Shown one piece after another: positions 1 through 13,390 of a stretch of 64,000 bases of DNA. The stretch is taken from contig JBAMDO010000574.1 of assembly GCA_037074765.1 (NCBI GenBank), positions 558,001-622,000 on the forward strand. The letters run 5' to 3'. Made by a program: the position numbers and the translations under genes. Under the pieces are notes generated by a model, which was not told where the DNA came from, ran no database searches, and was given only the letters and a program-made list of their open reading frames with translations. This stretch comes from Mansonella perstans. Its lineage: Eukaryota; Nematoda; Chromadorea; Rhabditida; Onchocercidae. The number at the start of each line of letters is the position of its first letter. The first letter of the stretch is position 1.

Positions 1-105
1 TGAGAAGTATACCTTTTTTCTTTTCTGACTGTTATTAGATTTATTATATTTTATCATTAATTGGATTCGCCAAAATCTTAATCATTTTAATTCTAATATA
101 TTCAG

Positions 106-2505
106 GTGCTGTTGTTTTGCAAGTGCACTTTTACATAAATGCAAACTGCAGATGCCGTGTACGTTTGGAACGTGTATCGATGACATGGAAGAGGTTATTG
201 AATATATCGTGGCAAAATATTACCTTCGCCGACATACCATCGACCGTAACGAATTCTTTTCAAATTCGGCCAATTGATGACCATCATGTTTGCGGTTTCT
301 TACAGAAATGCGGGCGTTATTTACGATATATTGATTTCTTTATTCCGCATGTTAATATTGGCAGACATGTATTATTTAGGTAATTTACGTAGTATTGTAA
401 AAAATGGTTTAAAGGAGTTTGGATTGATTTTTTTTTGCATATTTAAGGATTATCAAAATTTGTTTGGGCATGGGCATCGATGTTTTCATATCTGATCTCA
501 AGTTTTATGTTTGCAGCATCTGCCAGCGATGTGTAAACTTGCGTGAATTACGTCTAATAACGGATGTAGATGGCTGTGCGATGACAAATTTGCTCAAAGA
601 GTACAGTCATCAGTTGGCCAAACTCCAATCTCTCAGTATTAGCTATCAGGCGCACGATGAACTGTATAATGGGATGCGGTAACCTGTTTTGGATTTCAGT
701 TCTGAAAATTTGTTGTGTGATTAAAGGACATTGCTTTTCCACATAATAAAATTATTGATCAAGTTGTCAAGTTTAGCACAGCTTTGAAAAAGTACCTGAT
801 AAGTGATTTGTTTCTATTTATTTTAATTCATCCAATGTGTGACTCACATGGCTTTCAGCGCTGTGGCTCGTTCGATGACAGAATTACGTTCTTTTCGTTT
901 GGATTGTTATACAATGCCTGCAAACGTATCTGCTTTATTCCCCAATAGTCCTCATATGAGAATCTATTCACTTTTGTTGAAACAGGTGGGATGCAAGTGA
1001 TATCAATTAAATCTGATTTGTATGTGTTTATTTTGTTCTGGATTTTAAGTTAGGTAAAATTTTTCAGCCAGCCAGTAGTTCACCGCTTAGAAGATCTATT
1101 CTACAGTATGAGTGTAAATATGTTCGTCCTGAATTTGTAACAGATTTCTTTGCTTATTTGGGGGATGTGTATCTCGAGCTTGAACAACTTGATATCTCGT
1201 TTGATACCAATTATTCAGTAAATGAAGAGAAAATATATCATAATTTACGGTTAGTTTCGCTTTTTGTCCCGTGAGATTTTAAATTTATGTTTATTGAGAT
1301 TCGGGATTTAGGTAATATCTTATCGATTTGAAATGACTTCTTCAGTACGATTGGAGCAACGCGTGCATTGAAGCGTTTGAATTTACGAATTGCTGTGTTG
1401 CTGGATAACAGTACGGAATGGTTTGGAACACGAGCTTTACAAGCGCTCGCCTATTTTCCGACACTGACGCACTTATCGCTGTGGACATGCGCTCTACCTT
1501 TCGATTTTCCGCAGATATTAGCAAAATCACCGTTAGCGAATAATCTAACAATGTACGCTGGTTAATAGTTTGTAACTTGTTCATTAATTTGTTAGAGGAA
1601 TGTGATACTGTAGTTCGGTGAGTCATTTTCACTAGGTTATAGGAATAATTCTCTATTTCTTCTGGTATACATGTATGATTTGATTGAAATCCAGCAGTTA
1701 TCTCGTAGAATAAGCGAATTAGTTGGTAAAAAAAGTTTCCTCTCAATTAATGATTTTACTCTTTGTCACATTAAATTAAAGAAACTCTCTTATTCTTGCT
1801 CGGAAATTTTTTAATAAGTGACCAATTTGACATTCAGGCTTCGATTAGCTATCGTGCGTAATCTATCGAACAATATGTTGTGCGCTATATTTCGTGCATT
1901 ACCATCGCTCATTTCATTTTCCTTAATATACAGCATTGATGGACGTTTCATATGCCCAGCTTGCATTGATGTTTTGACTTTCGTGCAGTTATTTCAAGTA
2001 CTGTTTAAGTTTCTTTCAACGATAATTGAAATAGTGATCGAAAAAATTCCGAACTATAAAATGTAATCTGATGACTTGCGTTAGTTGAATATAATTGATA
2101 CCAGATATTGCGTTTGTTCTTTTTTCAGCGCTGCCCCAAATTAAGTGATCTGGAGCTACATGATTGTGTCACAGTGGATACTACACGCTTGGCTATTGCT
2201 GCTCACTCGCATTTTCATAATTCTAGCACTTCTTTAGAGTATGTTTCCTCATTGATGTCTCTGCTAAACTCGAATTGTTTTCAGAAAAAGTGAAATTGCA
2301 TTATTCAAATTTATTTTATTGTTTTAGAAGTGATGGTCGTTTGAAAATAGTAATCAAAACGAGAGAGCGTAAACGACGTCGTGATTCATTAAATAGACTA
2401 CTGCGCTGTTGTACAGAGATTGAAAGCACGCAAAATACAACGATTATTAATATCTGTAAAACATGCCGTCATCCGAAAAAGGCACCAACGGTTCCTCGAA
2501 ATTGA
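106..2505 (+). CDS. F-box/leucine-rich-repeat protein, 5' end outside window
   Basis: Eight exons join in frame: 106-379, 517-678, 859-985, 1068-1249, 1346-1552, 1838-1997, 2129-2238, 2328-2505, giving about 465 residues ending in TGA. The first exon opens in mid-protein after an acceptor at 105 and looks like the second half of an F-box (CRCRVRLERVSMTWKRLL, then a Trp), so the start and the rest of the F-box lie left of the window. The middle carries irregular leucine-rich repeats, e.g. LRELRL, LKRLNLRI, LTHLSLW, LSDLELHDC. The C-terminus is basic (ERKRRRD) and ends in a Cys pair, CKTCRHPKK. F-box/LRR proteins are substrate receptors of SCF ubiquitin ligases; that role is inferred from the family, and the substrate is unknown. 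The 1552 donor (GTACGC) was chosen because the nearby donor at 1561 breaks the frame. Confidence 0.75.
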
Positions 2506-5015
2506 AAATCATCGATCTGATTTTGTCACATCTTAAGTTTTTACACCGGTATGCTGCGTTTTACTTATTCAGAAAAGTTTTGTTCACTTGTGGTAGTTGA
2601 TATCTTGACTTTGCGATCGTTTTTATTCCTACGACACATATTTAGATTACTGGTTTTTCGTAAACTCTCCGCAGTTTTTTTGTGCGTGCGTTCAAAATTC
2701 ATCAATTGCCACTTTGTGATTTTAAATGTGATTATGTCTTTTGAATTGTTTTCTATGTCTTTCCTTTGAATTTTTTTACCTTATTTTTTGTATAAATAAT
2801 TATGAAATAACATATTTATCTGCCTTTTTTTCATATTATTTTCGTTGTAGGGAAAATTTCTGTAGGCGACACTTCTAATGGTCATTTTCTTTTATTGAAA
2901 CAATTTTGAAAATCTTTTCAAAATTTTATTATTTTGTTGAAAAATTGGTTTCGGAAATTAATGACTTTTCCACTGCCCTGTTGATGATGTTTTTTTATTG
3001 TATCCCTTTACTCCAAATTTTGTTCTGAAAATACTGACATCTTAATTTGTTTTGAAAAATTAAGAATTACGCTACGGCAGTAGGTCCTTTGATTATAATA
3101 TGGTATTTAATTTCATACCTCGTAAAGCATCTTAACAGATCAGTATTTTATTATTTTTAGCATTATTTATTGCCACAACAACGTTTTATGGTTAGAAAAT
3201 AAAGAAGCGTATTTACGTAAGATTTGAATTTGCAGTTTTTTTTTTTCCAAGTTTAAAATCGAAATGTGGGGCTAAGGCTTATTTGTTTTTGGCCATATTT
3301 GATTCTGTAAATATTTTATACTGTAAAGTTCTTGCGTTCGCCGGGTTTTCGCCTCACACGTTTCTGTGCACTTGCTTGATGTTGTCTTTTGCTACTTATT
3401 ATTGGCTTTTTTTCTTTTTTTTGTTGAGTTGTAAAAATGTTTCCTTAAATCTGTTAGCGTAAGTCTCGATTATTTCCTTAATTCACAGCTTCGAGAATTT
3501 TTAAAGATTTGAAACAACTGCGAAAATGCTTTGTATTCTCGAATGTTTTTTCTTTTTTTTTTTTTTTGGAGAGTGTTTAATTCACTTCATGGTACTTTGC
3601 AGTATCTTCAGCATGCGGTGCATGTAAATCATTTTGCGCTTGTTCGCATTTTATGTTTTACAGACGGTGAAATTTCAATTAGAAATTTTTGAACTGGTAA
3701 TCTTTGCTAGGTGAAATTTTATATGCTGGTATTTTTACGAAACTTTCGGTGTATTGTATGTTTCATTCCCATTCTGTAGCTAATAGTGATTCTGTTATTT
3801 GTTTTTTTTGCTGGGCTTAATGGTAAAAGTTGTTTTTCTTGTTACAGTTTTTTCCATCCATTAATCGTTGTTTTTGTTGCAGAAAAAAAGTTATCTGAGT
3901 ACATCAGTGAACTGCTTGCTTCCTTTAGGGTTTTTGTTTTGGCAGAAAAAGACGACTGAGAAAGATCGAAAGTATTTTAAATTTAGCAAAAGTTTTTTAG
4001 TGGCAAAAAGTATGAACAAGTTTGATCGAGTGAAGAAATCTTACAAAATCTAATTTGATAGTCTGCTTGAACAATGATAAAATTGAAAAGGAAATGTGAA
4101 AGCAGCTTCAGTAAAAGTATTAAATGTTTGAAATCTTGGAGGGATTTGAATTTTATTGTGTTTATGACGCTTGATATGAGTTGAGGATATGATATTTGAA
4201 ATGGAAATGAGATTGTCTTTAAGATTAAAGGTATTAAAAGAGAAATACCGCAATTTTTGCGTTATTACCATCAGTTTCTGCGTAAGGATATGCTATTGAT
4301 TGAATGAAGAAAGGATTATTGCAAATGGTGATATGATAATATCCTAATAATCATAGGATTTTTTCGTTATTTAGTTATAATGTAAATCATATCTGGGAAC
4401 AATTATTCTTCATAAGAATAAATGTTCATTTCATGAAGAAAATCATTTTAACATTGATTATTTTATTACGGAGGACTTTTCAAATTTTTTGCAAATGATG
4501 TTAGTGATTTTTTTTCGAAGTATATCTCGATTAATTATTCTAAATGAAATATTTAGAATATGATGAGAGTTGGAATAGTATGGGTGTAAAATTTTAATAA
4601 ATACAATTAAATTCATATATAATAAGTGTTTTTGTTTTTGTTTTTGTTTTTTTTTTTTTTTTTTTTTTTTTTCAGAATGTCTGCTTGATACTGTAAAATG
4701 TCATAGTGATGATTTTAGTTATAAATGCAGATTCGATATCTGAAGAGAAAAATATTCAGTGGTTAGTTTTCGATTTTAGGATTATTTCAAAGTAAGATGA
4801 ACTGAAATTTTTCATTTTCCAAGCAATTTATTTGGTCAGTTCTAATTGTCGTAAAATTTCACTCAACTTTATTTGAAATAGTCATCAAAATCTTGATTTG
4901 TTCCAAATTGTTAATCGTTTTTACTGAGAAGATTGCATTGTTTTTATGGTTTATTATGTATTGAATTTCGATTCAATATTATTTTATCCCATTGATATCA
5001 ATAGCATTTTTTAAG
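2506..5015. other. Intergenic, T-rich, no supportable gene
   Basis: Between the F-box gene and the galactosyltransferase. Short open frames here have no exon-like structure or recognisable similarity. An AATAAA lies near 3197, and a long T tract sits at 4628-4672 followed by CAG. A 5' exon of the downstream gene may hide here because that gene lacks a visible start codon. Confidence 0.5.
4628..4672. repeat. GTTTTT repeats merging into a ~30-base T run
   Basis: A few GTTTTT units run directly into an uninterrupted T tract that ends in TTCAG. It resembles an over-long polypyrimidine tract before an acceptor, but no coding exon follows. Length is likely unreliable in assembly. Confidence 0.7.
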
Positions 5016-6505
5016 TTGTGCGGAAGAAAGAATGTGTAAAGAAACGTTTCATTTGGATCTGCGCTATCGCTGTGATACTTTTAACAATGTTTTTAATTGG
5101 AAGTTGGAAGAATTACGTTGATTCAGATTATCAACTTTTCCACTGGCAAGTTTTTGTACTGTGCTAGCATAGGGTGATCATAGTGGAAATCATTTTTTTG
5201 TGAAATCTGAAACAGAGGCTGAATATTGATATGCTTAAATTTCTTCGATATATTCAGGCATGTGCCACTTACAACTGTCATTCCAACTCATATGTTATGC
5301 GTGTTGGTGCCATATCGTGATCGTGAAACGGAATTGCAAATATTTATTCCTCATATCGATGATTTTCTCAATGGACAAAATATCTTTCATAAGATAATTA
5401 TTTTAAATCAAACGGATGCACTACGATTTAATCGGGCATCGTTGATTAATGTTGGATGGTATGAAGCAGATCGAGTAAATCATATGTTATTTCCACCGTT
5501 TTTTATATTTCTTTACTCTGATAGAGTAAAGATATTTACCTTTAGCAAATATAAATATGAGCTGCTTCAAGTGTTTTAGGTGTTCTCCTTCCTTTTAGGT
5601 AGGATGTGATTACCTGGTTATGCATGATGTTGATCTTTTGCCTCTGAATCCACAATTAGATTATTCGTATCCAGGAAAAGGAATTGTTCGACACATATCT
5701 TCCCCGGAATATCATCCAAAGTAATTTCTTATATACTATTTTGTTTGGCCAGCGAATATTTGTAAAACTTCTTTCATTTTATATTCCTTTATTCTCTTAT
5801 TCATAGGTATAATTATACGAAGTTTGTTGGTGGTATTTTGCTTTTAACAATGTCCGATTATAAAATACTAAATGGCATGTCAAATAAGTATTGGGGTTGG
5901 GGTCTGGAAGACGACGAATTTTATCTTCGTTTGAGGTAAGTATATTTTATATATTAATATACTGAGTTTAATTATACAGGAAAATACGTAAGTAAATGTT
6001 GTACAGGAAGAAAGAGCTGAATCGAAAATGGTATTATTTTTAAAAGATGATGTAAATTTTTGAAAAATTGGCTAAATTTTTTGATTTGTAAAGATTACTT
6101 TAAGGGATGCATATTTGCTCTCATCTTTGCAAAGGCCGACAAATTTGACGACAGATCGTTCCAATACTTTTCGCCATATACATGATCCAAAATTGCGAAA
6201 GAGAGATTTCAAAAAATACGGCAATCAAAAACAAGTGAGTATTAATTTGATTATCTTTGGAGCTCTCAAAAATAATCCAATATATGTCGTTTTATTGTGC
6301 TTTTGGTACCAATATTGTCCAATAAATTGCAAAAAAACGAGTCCTTTAGATGGCTCGCAAAAGAGACCGCATTAGTGGTTTGAATTCTGTGAAATATCGT
6401 CTTACTGGACGAAATTTGCTCAATTTTCGAAATCGACGGGTGGCTTCTGTACTCAATATTGAATTAGAATGTGACTTGAAATGGACGAATTATTGCAAAG
6501 CATAG
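5016..6505 (+). CDS. sqv-3: Xylosylprotein beta-1,4-galactosyltransferase 7 (SQV-3/B4GALT7)
   Basis: Golgi type II membrane enzyme of glycosyltransferase family 7 that adds the first galactose to xylose in the proteoglycan linker. Catalytic exons: 5258-5474, 5599-5720, 5807-5935, 6105-6234, 6350-6505, coding about 250 residues. Family motifs in order: [27 protein letters not shown] (metal-binding DVD), [22 protein letters not shown] (catalytic) and FRHIHDP (second metal-site His). A candidate upstream exon, about 5016-5160, encodes basic residues and a hydrophobic anchor ([18 protein letters not shown]), as expected for a Golgi type II protein; the phase-compatible donor is at 5161. That exon has no suitable ATG after its in-frame stop at 5012, so a further 5' exon is presumed. 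Acceptors at 6104 and 5015 end in AAG. The family assignment is firm; the N-terminus is not. Confidence 0.9.
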
Positions 6506-6679
6506 GAAAAATAGTTCTTTTCATTGCTTCTTTTTTCCACTGTTATTTCACTTTTTCTTAATATTATGTGAATCTTGTTTCTAATCCGTCTTTCATTTTC
6601 AGTTTCAACACAATTTGAATGTAGCGATGATACTTTGCAGGATGCTATGACATATGACATTGAAAATTTGACTGTTTTC

Positions 6680-6685
6680 AATAAA
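6680..6685 (+). terminator. Poly(A) signal AATAAA for sqv-3
   Basis: Perfect AATAAA about 175 bases after the stop codon. The assignment to this gene is by position only. Confidence 0.45.
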
Positions 6686-8211
6686 TCTCCATTGCTTTAA
6701 TCAGCTACTCATTTTTTTTACGAAAACCGTCGTAAAGTGAAACCAAGCAGTTTTTCCATGCAGTATGTTGCAGTTTTGGTTATATGTTGCAACTATGAAA
6801 TATCAGATCGTCCAAATAGCTTGTAATGGTCAGAATGTAAGATATGTCGACAAAAACTTGAAGTCATATAAGGCAAAAGTGAAGAGGCGTGATATCACGT
6901 AAATCTTCTTTGTTTTCAGAATTCAAAAAAATGGGTGGAAAATCATTTTATTACCGCCATTTCTAATGATCTCATTAGGTCCCATAAAGATTCTTCCCAG
7001 TTATTATCTTTATTTCATTTCTTCATATATTTCTTTTTATTTTTTAGAATATTTTGTTTTGCCAATACTTTTCATAAAAAATTAATTTAATTCTATGAAG
7101 TTATTTCAAATATTTGGTTGGTTGTGTCACACACTAAAAAATCTGGAAAGTTGGAGAGCAAAAACAGATCATCATTTTGGTATCATGGCTAGATTATGTT
7201 TTCATCTTTTTTGGAAGTTTATTTTGAATTGACTAGTTTTTATTCACGGTGTAAAGAATTAAAAGTATTTTTTAAACTAATTCCATTGAGTTCTTCATGA
7301 AGATCCGCAACAGTGTAAAACTAACATCGCCTTGAGTAATTCTAGAACTGTTGCATTTCATATACTTGGCGACACATACCAATTCCTTGATTAATATAGC
7401 AAAAGCAGTCAGTTTCATCGTGTTTTCCCCTGTCACTAGCCCATTTTATTCTTTGTTAATTTATAAATATTGACTAACTTGAATGTTATTCGCAGATTTA
7501 TCTCACAAGTTTTGTACGACAAAATATTAGCAATTGTGATCGAAATATAAACATTTCTAATTTTGTGAGTTTAGACTATGATGATTTATTTTTTCAAAGA
7601 TATTATTTTAGTAATGCTTAAGGTACTCTCATTTCTAGATTGATTTTCTTTTTTTAACTCACTTTATATTAGTTCCTTGCTGGAACCGACAGAGTTATTT
7701 AAAACCTTCAGTCTATGCTTGGTGTTTCTTTTTTTATTCAATGTAATGACGACAATTTATAAGTGCTATCCTTTATGCTCTATGAAAGATACAAAACGAT
7801 GATGATTAGTGATAATGTAGTTGGATAAATAATTATGATAATGTAGTTGGATAGATAATTAGTGATAATGTAGTTGGATAGATAAGTTATGCATCGGAAG
7901 ATATATTACTGTTAAGGAATGTATATATACATATAGGACTGAAATAACACTACTGACGTTTTTACTTGCGTCGTAACTACCTCATGATTTCATTTTCATA
8001 TGAATGATACGATGGCTTCATCTTGCTTTTAATACTTTTGACGTGCAAATATTCCTATTTGGGTTTACGATTTCTGCGACGGTATCGGGCATACAAGTTC
8101 CTAATGTTTTATTCGTGCTAATCGCGGTCTGATTCTTCACTGAATATATTTCTATTTAAGCAGTTTTGTTTGAATATAAGCAAGTTGTTTGCTTTTACTG
8201 ATTTTATACCG
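6686..8211. other. Intergenic between sqv-3 and mat-3
   Basis: No coding frame with exon-like structure. Contains a three-copy 26-27 bp repeat at 7811-7885. Promoter and 5' UTR of mat-3 must lie in the right part; no core motif could be assigned. Confidence 0.5.
7811..7885. repeat. Tandem repeat, ~26 bp x 3
   Basis: The word GATAATGTAGTTGGATA starts at 7811, 7837 and 7864, separated by short AT-rich spacers. Three near-identical copies, non-coding. Confidence 0.8.
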
Positions 8212-11200
8212 ATGTGTTTGAAAGTCGATGGTGTAACCGTTTTAGCCGATCTTCACTGGCTTCTGAAGGAGTCCGAAATGAGATGTTTAGTGGACGCTGA
8301 GCAGTGGTTTGTTTCAATTTTCTGTTTTTTAATTTAATATTTGAACATTTATGCGCTTATGATTTACGTAGTTTTATGGATTTATTTTCTCAATTTTATT
8401 ACCTTAATACTATTACTATCCGGTCGGTTTGTAGATGCTGATTAGAATTTCAATTGAATTATTTTAGGGCCAGCGAAATGATATTTTATGCGTGCGATGA
8501 TTGGCATAATTCCTATGAAAGACATAACTCGGCAGAGCCGGAAGCAGCAGAGATGAATAACAGTACTACCGAATCACATTTAGCTAAAGTTGCTGTATTT
8601 GGTTCGTTTTGTCAATTTGGAAGAATCAAAACAAAATGCTGATAAATGAACGTAACAATCATTCCCCTGATAAGGGATGCTCAATGCTACGTCCTAAGCT
8701 TGAATCCATGCTTCTGAATTAGATTTAGAAAATCTGCTATAATATCAAGATGGAATATGTATTAATGAATGTTTTATCATATAGTCTTTTTTGACTATTT
8801 CTTGTGCTTGTCATAATAGTTATCACAATCACCACAACTTTTTATAGGTAGAGCCTTAATCAAAAAACGTGAATTTTATCGAGCTGCTTATTTCCTGAAA
8901 CAAATACAAAATTCGTCATATGATCGTTTCATGTATTACTGGGCAAGATATTTGGTTAGCAATTTATTGTCTCAGATCATTTAGTAAGGCAGATTTTTCG
9001 AATTTTTAGAAGAAAACAAAAAAAGGTACATCAACATGATCCGGAAATAGGTAAAGTATTCTTCCAGATGTATTTTGCGTGTTTCATTTTATTACAGGAA
9101 AGTGAACTTCTGAGCTGTTTAAATTACACTTAGCTGTTTAAATTACACTTAGCTAGATTTTCGGTTAGTGTAAGTGCTTCAGTTTGTTTCATTCAGTAAT
9201 CGAACAAAGAGTATTTGAAAATATTTGGCATTTTAAAATAAAATTGTTCATTTTCACATTGTCTGTGTGTTTTAACATTACTAAATTTTACGTAATACAA
9301 AAAATAGGCATATGAACATAATCGACTTGAAATGGAAGCAGATTCAGTTGGTCGAATGGAGTATGATGATTCTGAACTTAAGGAACTTCATAATGAACTT
9401 TGTCTGCTTGGTAGTGATCATCCAGAATATTTCGATACGTTTCTTCTATACATGTTAGATTGTTTTTCTTCATAGCTAAGAAAATTTTTATGATATCAGC
9501 ATAATCACTTTAAGGAGTCATCTTGGGCTTTATATTATCTGCATAAAAAGAGCATGAAAACTAATCTTTGTGATAATTTGAACATCGGAAATAAAGGACA
9601 ACTTTTACAGTCTTGGAAAGGTACGCTGCAGTTTGAAATTGAAGGAGAAAGCAAGGGAAGCATTCCTTGAATCCGTATCGTTGAATCGAGCTATGTGGCC
9701 TTCTTGGGAGGAATTGATTGTGCTTGTAGATTCTGTGGACGAGGTAGTGAATTTGAGAAAAGTAACAAATATTTTACCCAACAGTTTCCTAACTTTGCAT
9801 GGATTTTTCCCACTACAGAAAGTATGACGCCCATGCTGGACAATTACTTCCTTCCGTAGACTTACACCTAGTTCAAAACTTTTGTTCTCGAACTCGTAAT
9901 AAATTATCCAGTTTAATTTGAAAATTTATGTTGTTTAGTAGTTGCAGGCTGAAACAGAAGCATATTCTGCAGATGGACACTGGATGTATCAGTTCTTCAA
10001 AGCTGCAGTGCTTTCTCGATTTCAGTTGCACAAGAATGCGCTGGAACAATATGAAAAGTTGAGTGAATGCGGCTTCCCAAATATGCCTTACATTATGAAC
10101 CAAGTTGCTGCTTCATTAAATAATATGCAAGGTTATCAACTATTCGATCTTCTTAAACACAGTCAATGCACTTTTATTACTTTCAATAGTTTTATTGTGA
10201 TTTTTAATTTAGAACATGATATGGCGTTGGAATTTTTCAAAAAAGTGCGTAGGATTGATCCATACCGCGTGGAACAGATGCATCTGTTCTCTGATTCTCT
10301 GTATGTCCGAGTAAGTAGTCTTCGACTTAGAAGAATTTTCGAGAATTAAAAAATAGAAGATATAGCTTTATTTGGTTTTTTTTCTATCGTTTGTTTATAT
10401 TTACCTTGAGTTTTAGCTTTTAGCTCTTTCAGGGTTCTCGTTCAGATCTAGCTGATCTTGCCCATACTTTCTTCAAGACACACAAGTTTTGCTGGGAAAC
10501 ATGTTGTATAGTAGGCAAGTTTTTCATTACTGTGAAGAATTTATTCGAAATAACTTGGAATTGATCTCGTATTGGATTGATGTGCTTTTTCCACTTCTCA
10601 GTATTGTATCATTTAAAAAAATGAATTTCAGCCAATTATTATAGTTTGAGAGGTGAACATGAGAAAGCAGTTGTTTTTCTACAGCGTTCACTTAAACTCA
10701 ATCCTAATAATGCAGCAGCATGGACACTAATTGGTCATGAGTTTATGGAGCAAAAAAATAATCCAGCTGCATGTCTTGCATATCGGAAAGCCATTGGTAC
10801 TTCACATATATTGTTCTACATATTATTATCTTTCATGTATTGAAACATACTGCAGTTTGAAGTTAAACTAAATTCTGAACCACTGAAACGACAGAAACGC
10901 ATTCAGTGCTGTTTTCTGCTATATGACGGGAATTAAAAATAAAAGTGTAATTTGCTTTTCTTGTATCATTAGCATCTAACTTGAACGAATGTCGCTTTCA
11001 TTAAAATTTGATGGTAAATTTAGAAGCTGATTCACACGATTATCGTGGCTGGTATGGTTTAGGTCAGCTTTACGACATACTGAAAATGCCTTCATATTCG
11101 CTTTATTATTATCAACAAGCTCACAAATGCAAGTAAGAGTTACTTTTTTCACAATGTTAATAACAAATCAAGAGATAATTGTTTGTTTCAAAAACCTTCT

Positions 11201-12430
11201 CAGATTATTAGCACCGTGGATTTTTTCGAATAGGAATGTGTGGCTTGGTCAAAATCATGGTATTTGTAAAACAAGTTTGAAAAAGCAGTCCTTACTGCAT
11301 ATAAAATTTGAAAACATAATTAAGGTAGACTGTATTCGAAGTTGATCAGTTTCTACGATTTCCGCTTTCAGTATATATTGCTTTACAGACCGGACGACTC
11401 GCGTATGTTAGTTGCGCTGGGTGAAGTTTATGTTCGACTTAGTCAAATCCCCGATGCTCAGAAATGTTTCTTAAAAGCTTATAAAGTGGGAGACGTAGAG
11501 GGAACTGCGCTTATGTTGCTTGGAAAGTAAAAAATATTTTTTTTCATTGTATTTTTTTTTATATTCGTTTATATTTACGTCCATGTATATAACACGATTC
11601 TGATTTATTTATTTCTGTTGTAGACTTTATGCAAAATGTAACGACAATGATCAGGCTGCATTAATTTATGAAAAATATTTGAATGTTTATGGCGAAGAAT
11701 TCGTAAGTTCTCTGTCTTTTCTGTCATTCCCCATTGCACGTGTTTCACAAAAGATAGTGGCGCTCAGTTTCATCACATTCATCTGTAATGCTACCATCCT
11801 TAAAAAATCTATTTTAGACGGACGATTTAAATAATGTTGCAACATGTTGTTCTTTCCTTGCCAAATATTATCTGAAGAAAGGTGACCTGGATACAGCTAC
11901 TCCGTTCGCGCAACGTTGCCTAGAATATGACACTGTATGTTCGTTTTTCATAGAATGTGCAGAGTTGGATTTTTATATAGATTCATTTTAGTTTATTGAT
12001 GCCACTAATCAAATATATTTTTAGACGAAAGAAGAGGGACGAAATATGTTACGTCAAATAAGTCAACTACATCATCGGCAAAGCGTATTGCCTGAAACAC
12101 TTGTAGCCGCATCAAATGCAACACCAGTAGTAGCGATATATCCTGGAAGCATTCAGTGTCAGGGTATTCATGTGTTACCGACAAGAAATTCAACGTAAGT
12201 TACATTTCTTGTCAAATTAATGGACTAACTGAAACAGATGGATGAGGACACCTCCTACATATAAGTGGTTCCCGTTTTAATCATTTGGAATTGACTTTCG
12301 AATATATGTTTGTTATAGTCCTCTTCATGGTTTCCGGACACCAACGATCGAAGAAGGCGAAGCGGAAATGGTCATTTCGTCTGATGCCTCCGATGTTTCC
12401 GACGAATCATCTTTGAATGCGTCATACTAA
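8212..12430 (+). CDS. mat-3: Anaphase-promoting complex subunit 8 (CDC23/APC8, MAT-3)
   Basis: TPR scaffold subunit of the APC/C ubiquitin ligase that drives metaphase-anaphase exit. Fifteen exons join without a frame break: 8212-8306, 8468-8601, 8848-8954, 9308-9453, 9611-9743, 9948-10131, 10213-10310, 10433-10514, 10632-10796, 11024-11132, 11389-11526, 11624-11702, 11818-11934, 12025-12194, 12319-12430; 622 residues against 597 in human CDC23. Tetratricopeptide repeats run through most of the protein. Diagnostic blocks include [60 protein letters not shown] and [14 protein letters not shown]. After [10 protein letters not shown] the acidic, Ser-rich tail ([11 protein letters not shown]) is not conserved. 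The intron after 10514 must use a GC donor (GCAAGT), because the GT alternative leads to a stop. The start was chosen as the first ATG of the first exon-like frame, reading MCLKVDG. Confidence 0.94.
9113..9150. repeat. 19-bp direct duplication in a mat-3 intron
   Basis: The unit AGCTGTTTAAATTACACTT occurs twice back to back (9113 and 9132), inside the intron 8955-9307. Confidence 0.85.
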
Positions 12431-13390
12431 AATTGAGAAAATAGGTCCCTTTTTAAGTTCAGTTTCTCTGTGTATAGCCGAAACTACCTTTATTACTTCA
12501 GGAGCAGTACAAATTCCGCCAGAATTCAACTGTGATTTAGTTAACATCGTCCTACTTATTTCGAAGGCGTTAAATTCTTCTTGCTAAGTTTTATGCAGCA
12601 AAGTAGTGGGCTTTTAAAAAATATAAGGTGAACTTCATTGAAGGGTCTTTATGCTTGATCTAATTTATGCTTGATAAATTCCTCTAGCAGTTCCTTGCCT
12701 TCTAAAAAGTGTGTCCTAAATTTAATGATATATTAAAAAAATAACTGCACGAAACAAAAAACATTAACAAAAGCTTCCAAAACCTTCCTACTTATTACCA
12801 CTTTATTAACTTCTTTTTTAAAGAAAATGATATGAAAAAAAGTGCGAAATCATTGCATGAGAAGTCGTTGCGGAGAACATTCGAATTCTTCAAATTCTAA
12901 TTAATTTCCAGTCCATATTGACTCGGAAATTTTACCGAAAAGAATTCCATAAAAAATTGAAATGCTGATGAGCAAGTGATACATTTTGCACATTAAAAAA
13001 AAAAAATAAAATTTAAAAGGCACTTCAGGAGTTAATCACAATCTACTTTATTGGTCTATTGACTTCAGAATGAAAATCAGATCAGTTTAAGACCAAAGAA
13101 ACTCCAAATTTATTGTACCTTTGTTATATTTTTAATTTGAGATCACACAAACTGGTGCAGGACTGACTGGGATCCTTATGTTAGTGTTAGGACTAAAAAA
13201 GCTTAGATGAATATTTGCACTATACCTTAATCGTAACTGTTTCTGCTTTATTTGTTTTTCATTTTCTACTTAAAATAAAATAAAATTGTTTTTCGATTAA
13301 ATTGTCCACGCATTTATGTTATTTCCCTCGGTTTAAAATGTCAAGAAACTATTTTTGAATAAGTGTTTATTCAAGTTTTTATGTAAACCA
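12431..13390. other. Convergent 3' region between mat-3 and yju2
   Basis: About 960 bases holding the 3' UTRs of two genes that face each other. No coding frame seen. Confidence 0.6.
13366..13371 (-). terminator. Poly(A) signal AATAAA for the yju2 gene
   Basis: TTTATT on the plus strand reads AATAAA on the minus strand, only about 20-25 bases past the stop codon, implying a very short 3' UTR. Confidence 0.5.

Noticed and set aside
9010..9049. A possible extra mat-3 exon (after TTTTTAG, before GTAAAG)
   Set aside because: Its 40 bases break the frame, and joining 8954 directly to 9308 keeps phase and aligns with CDC23.
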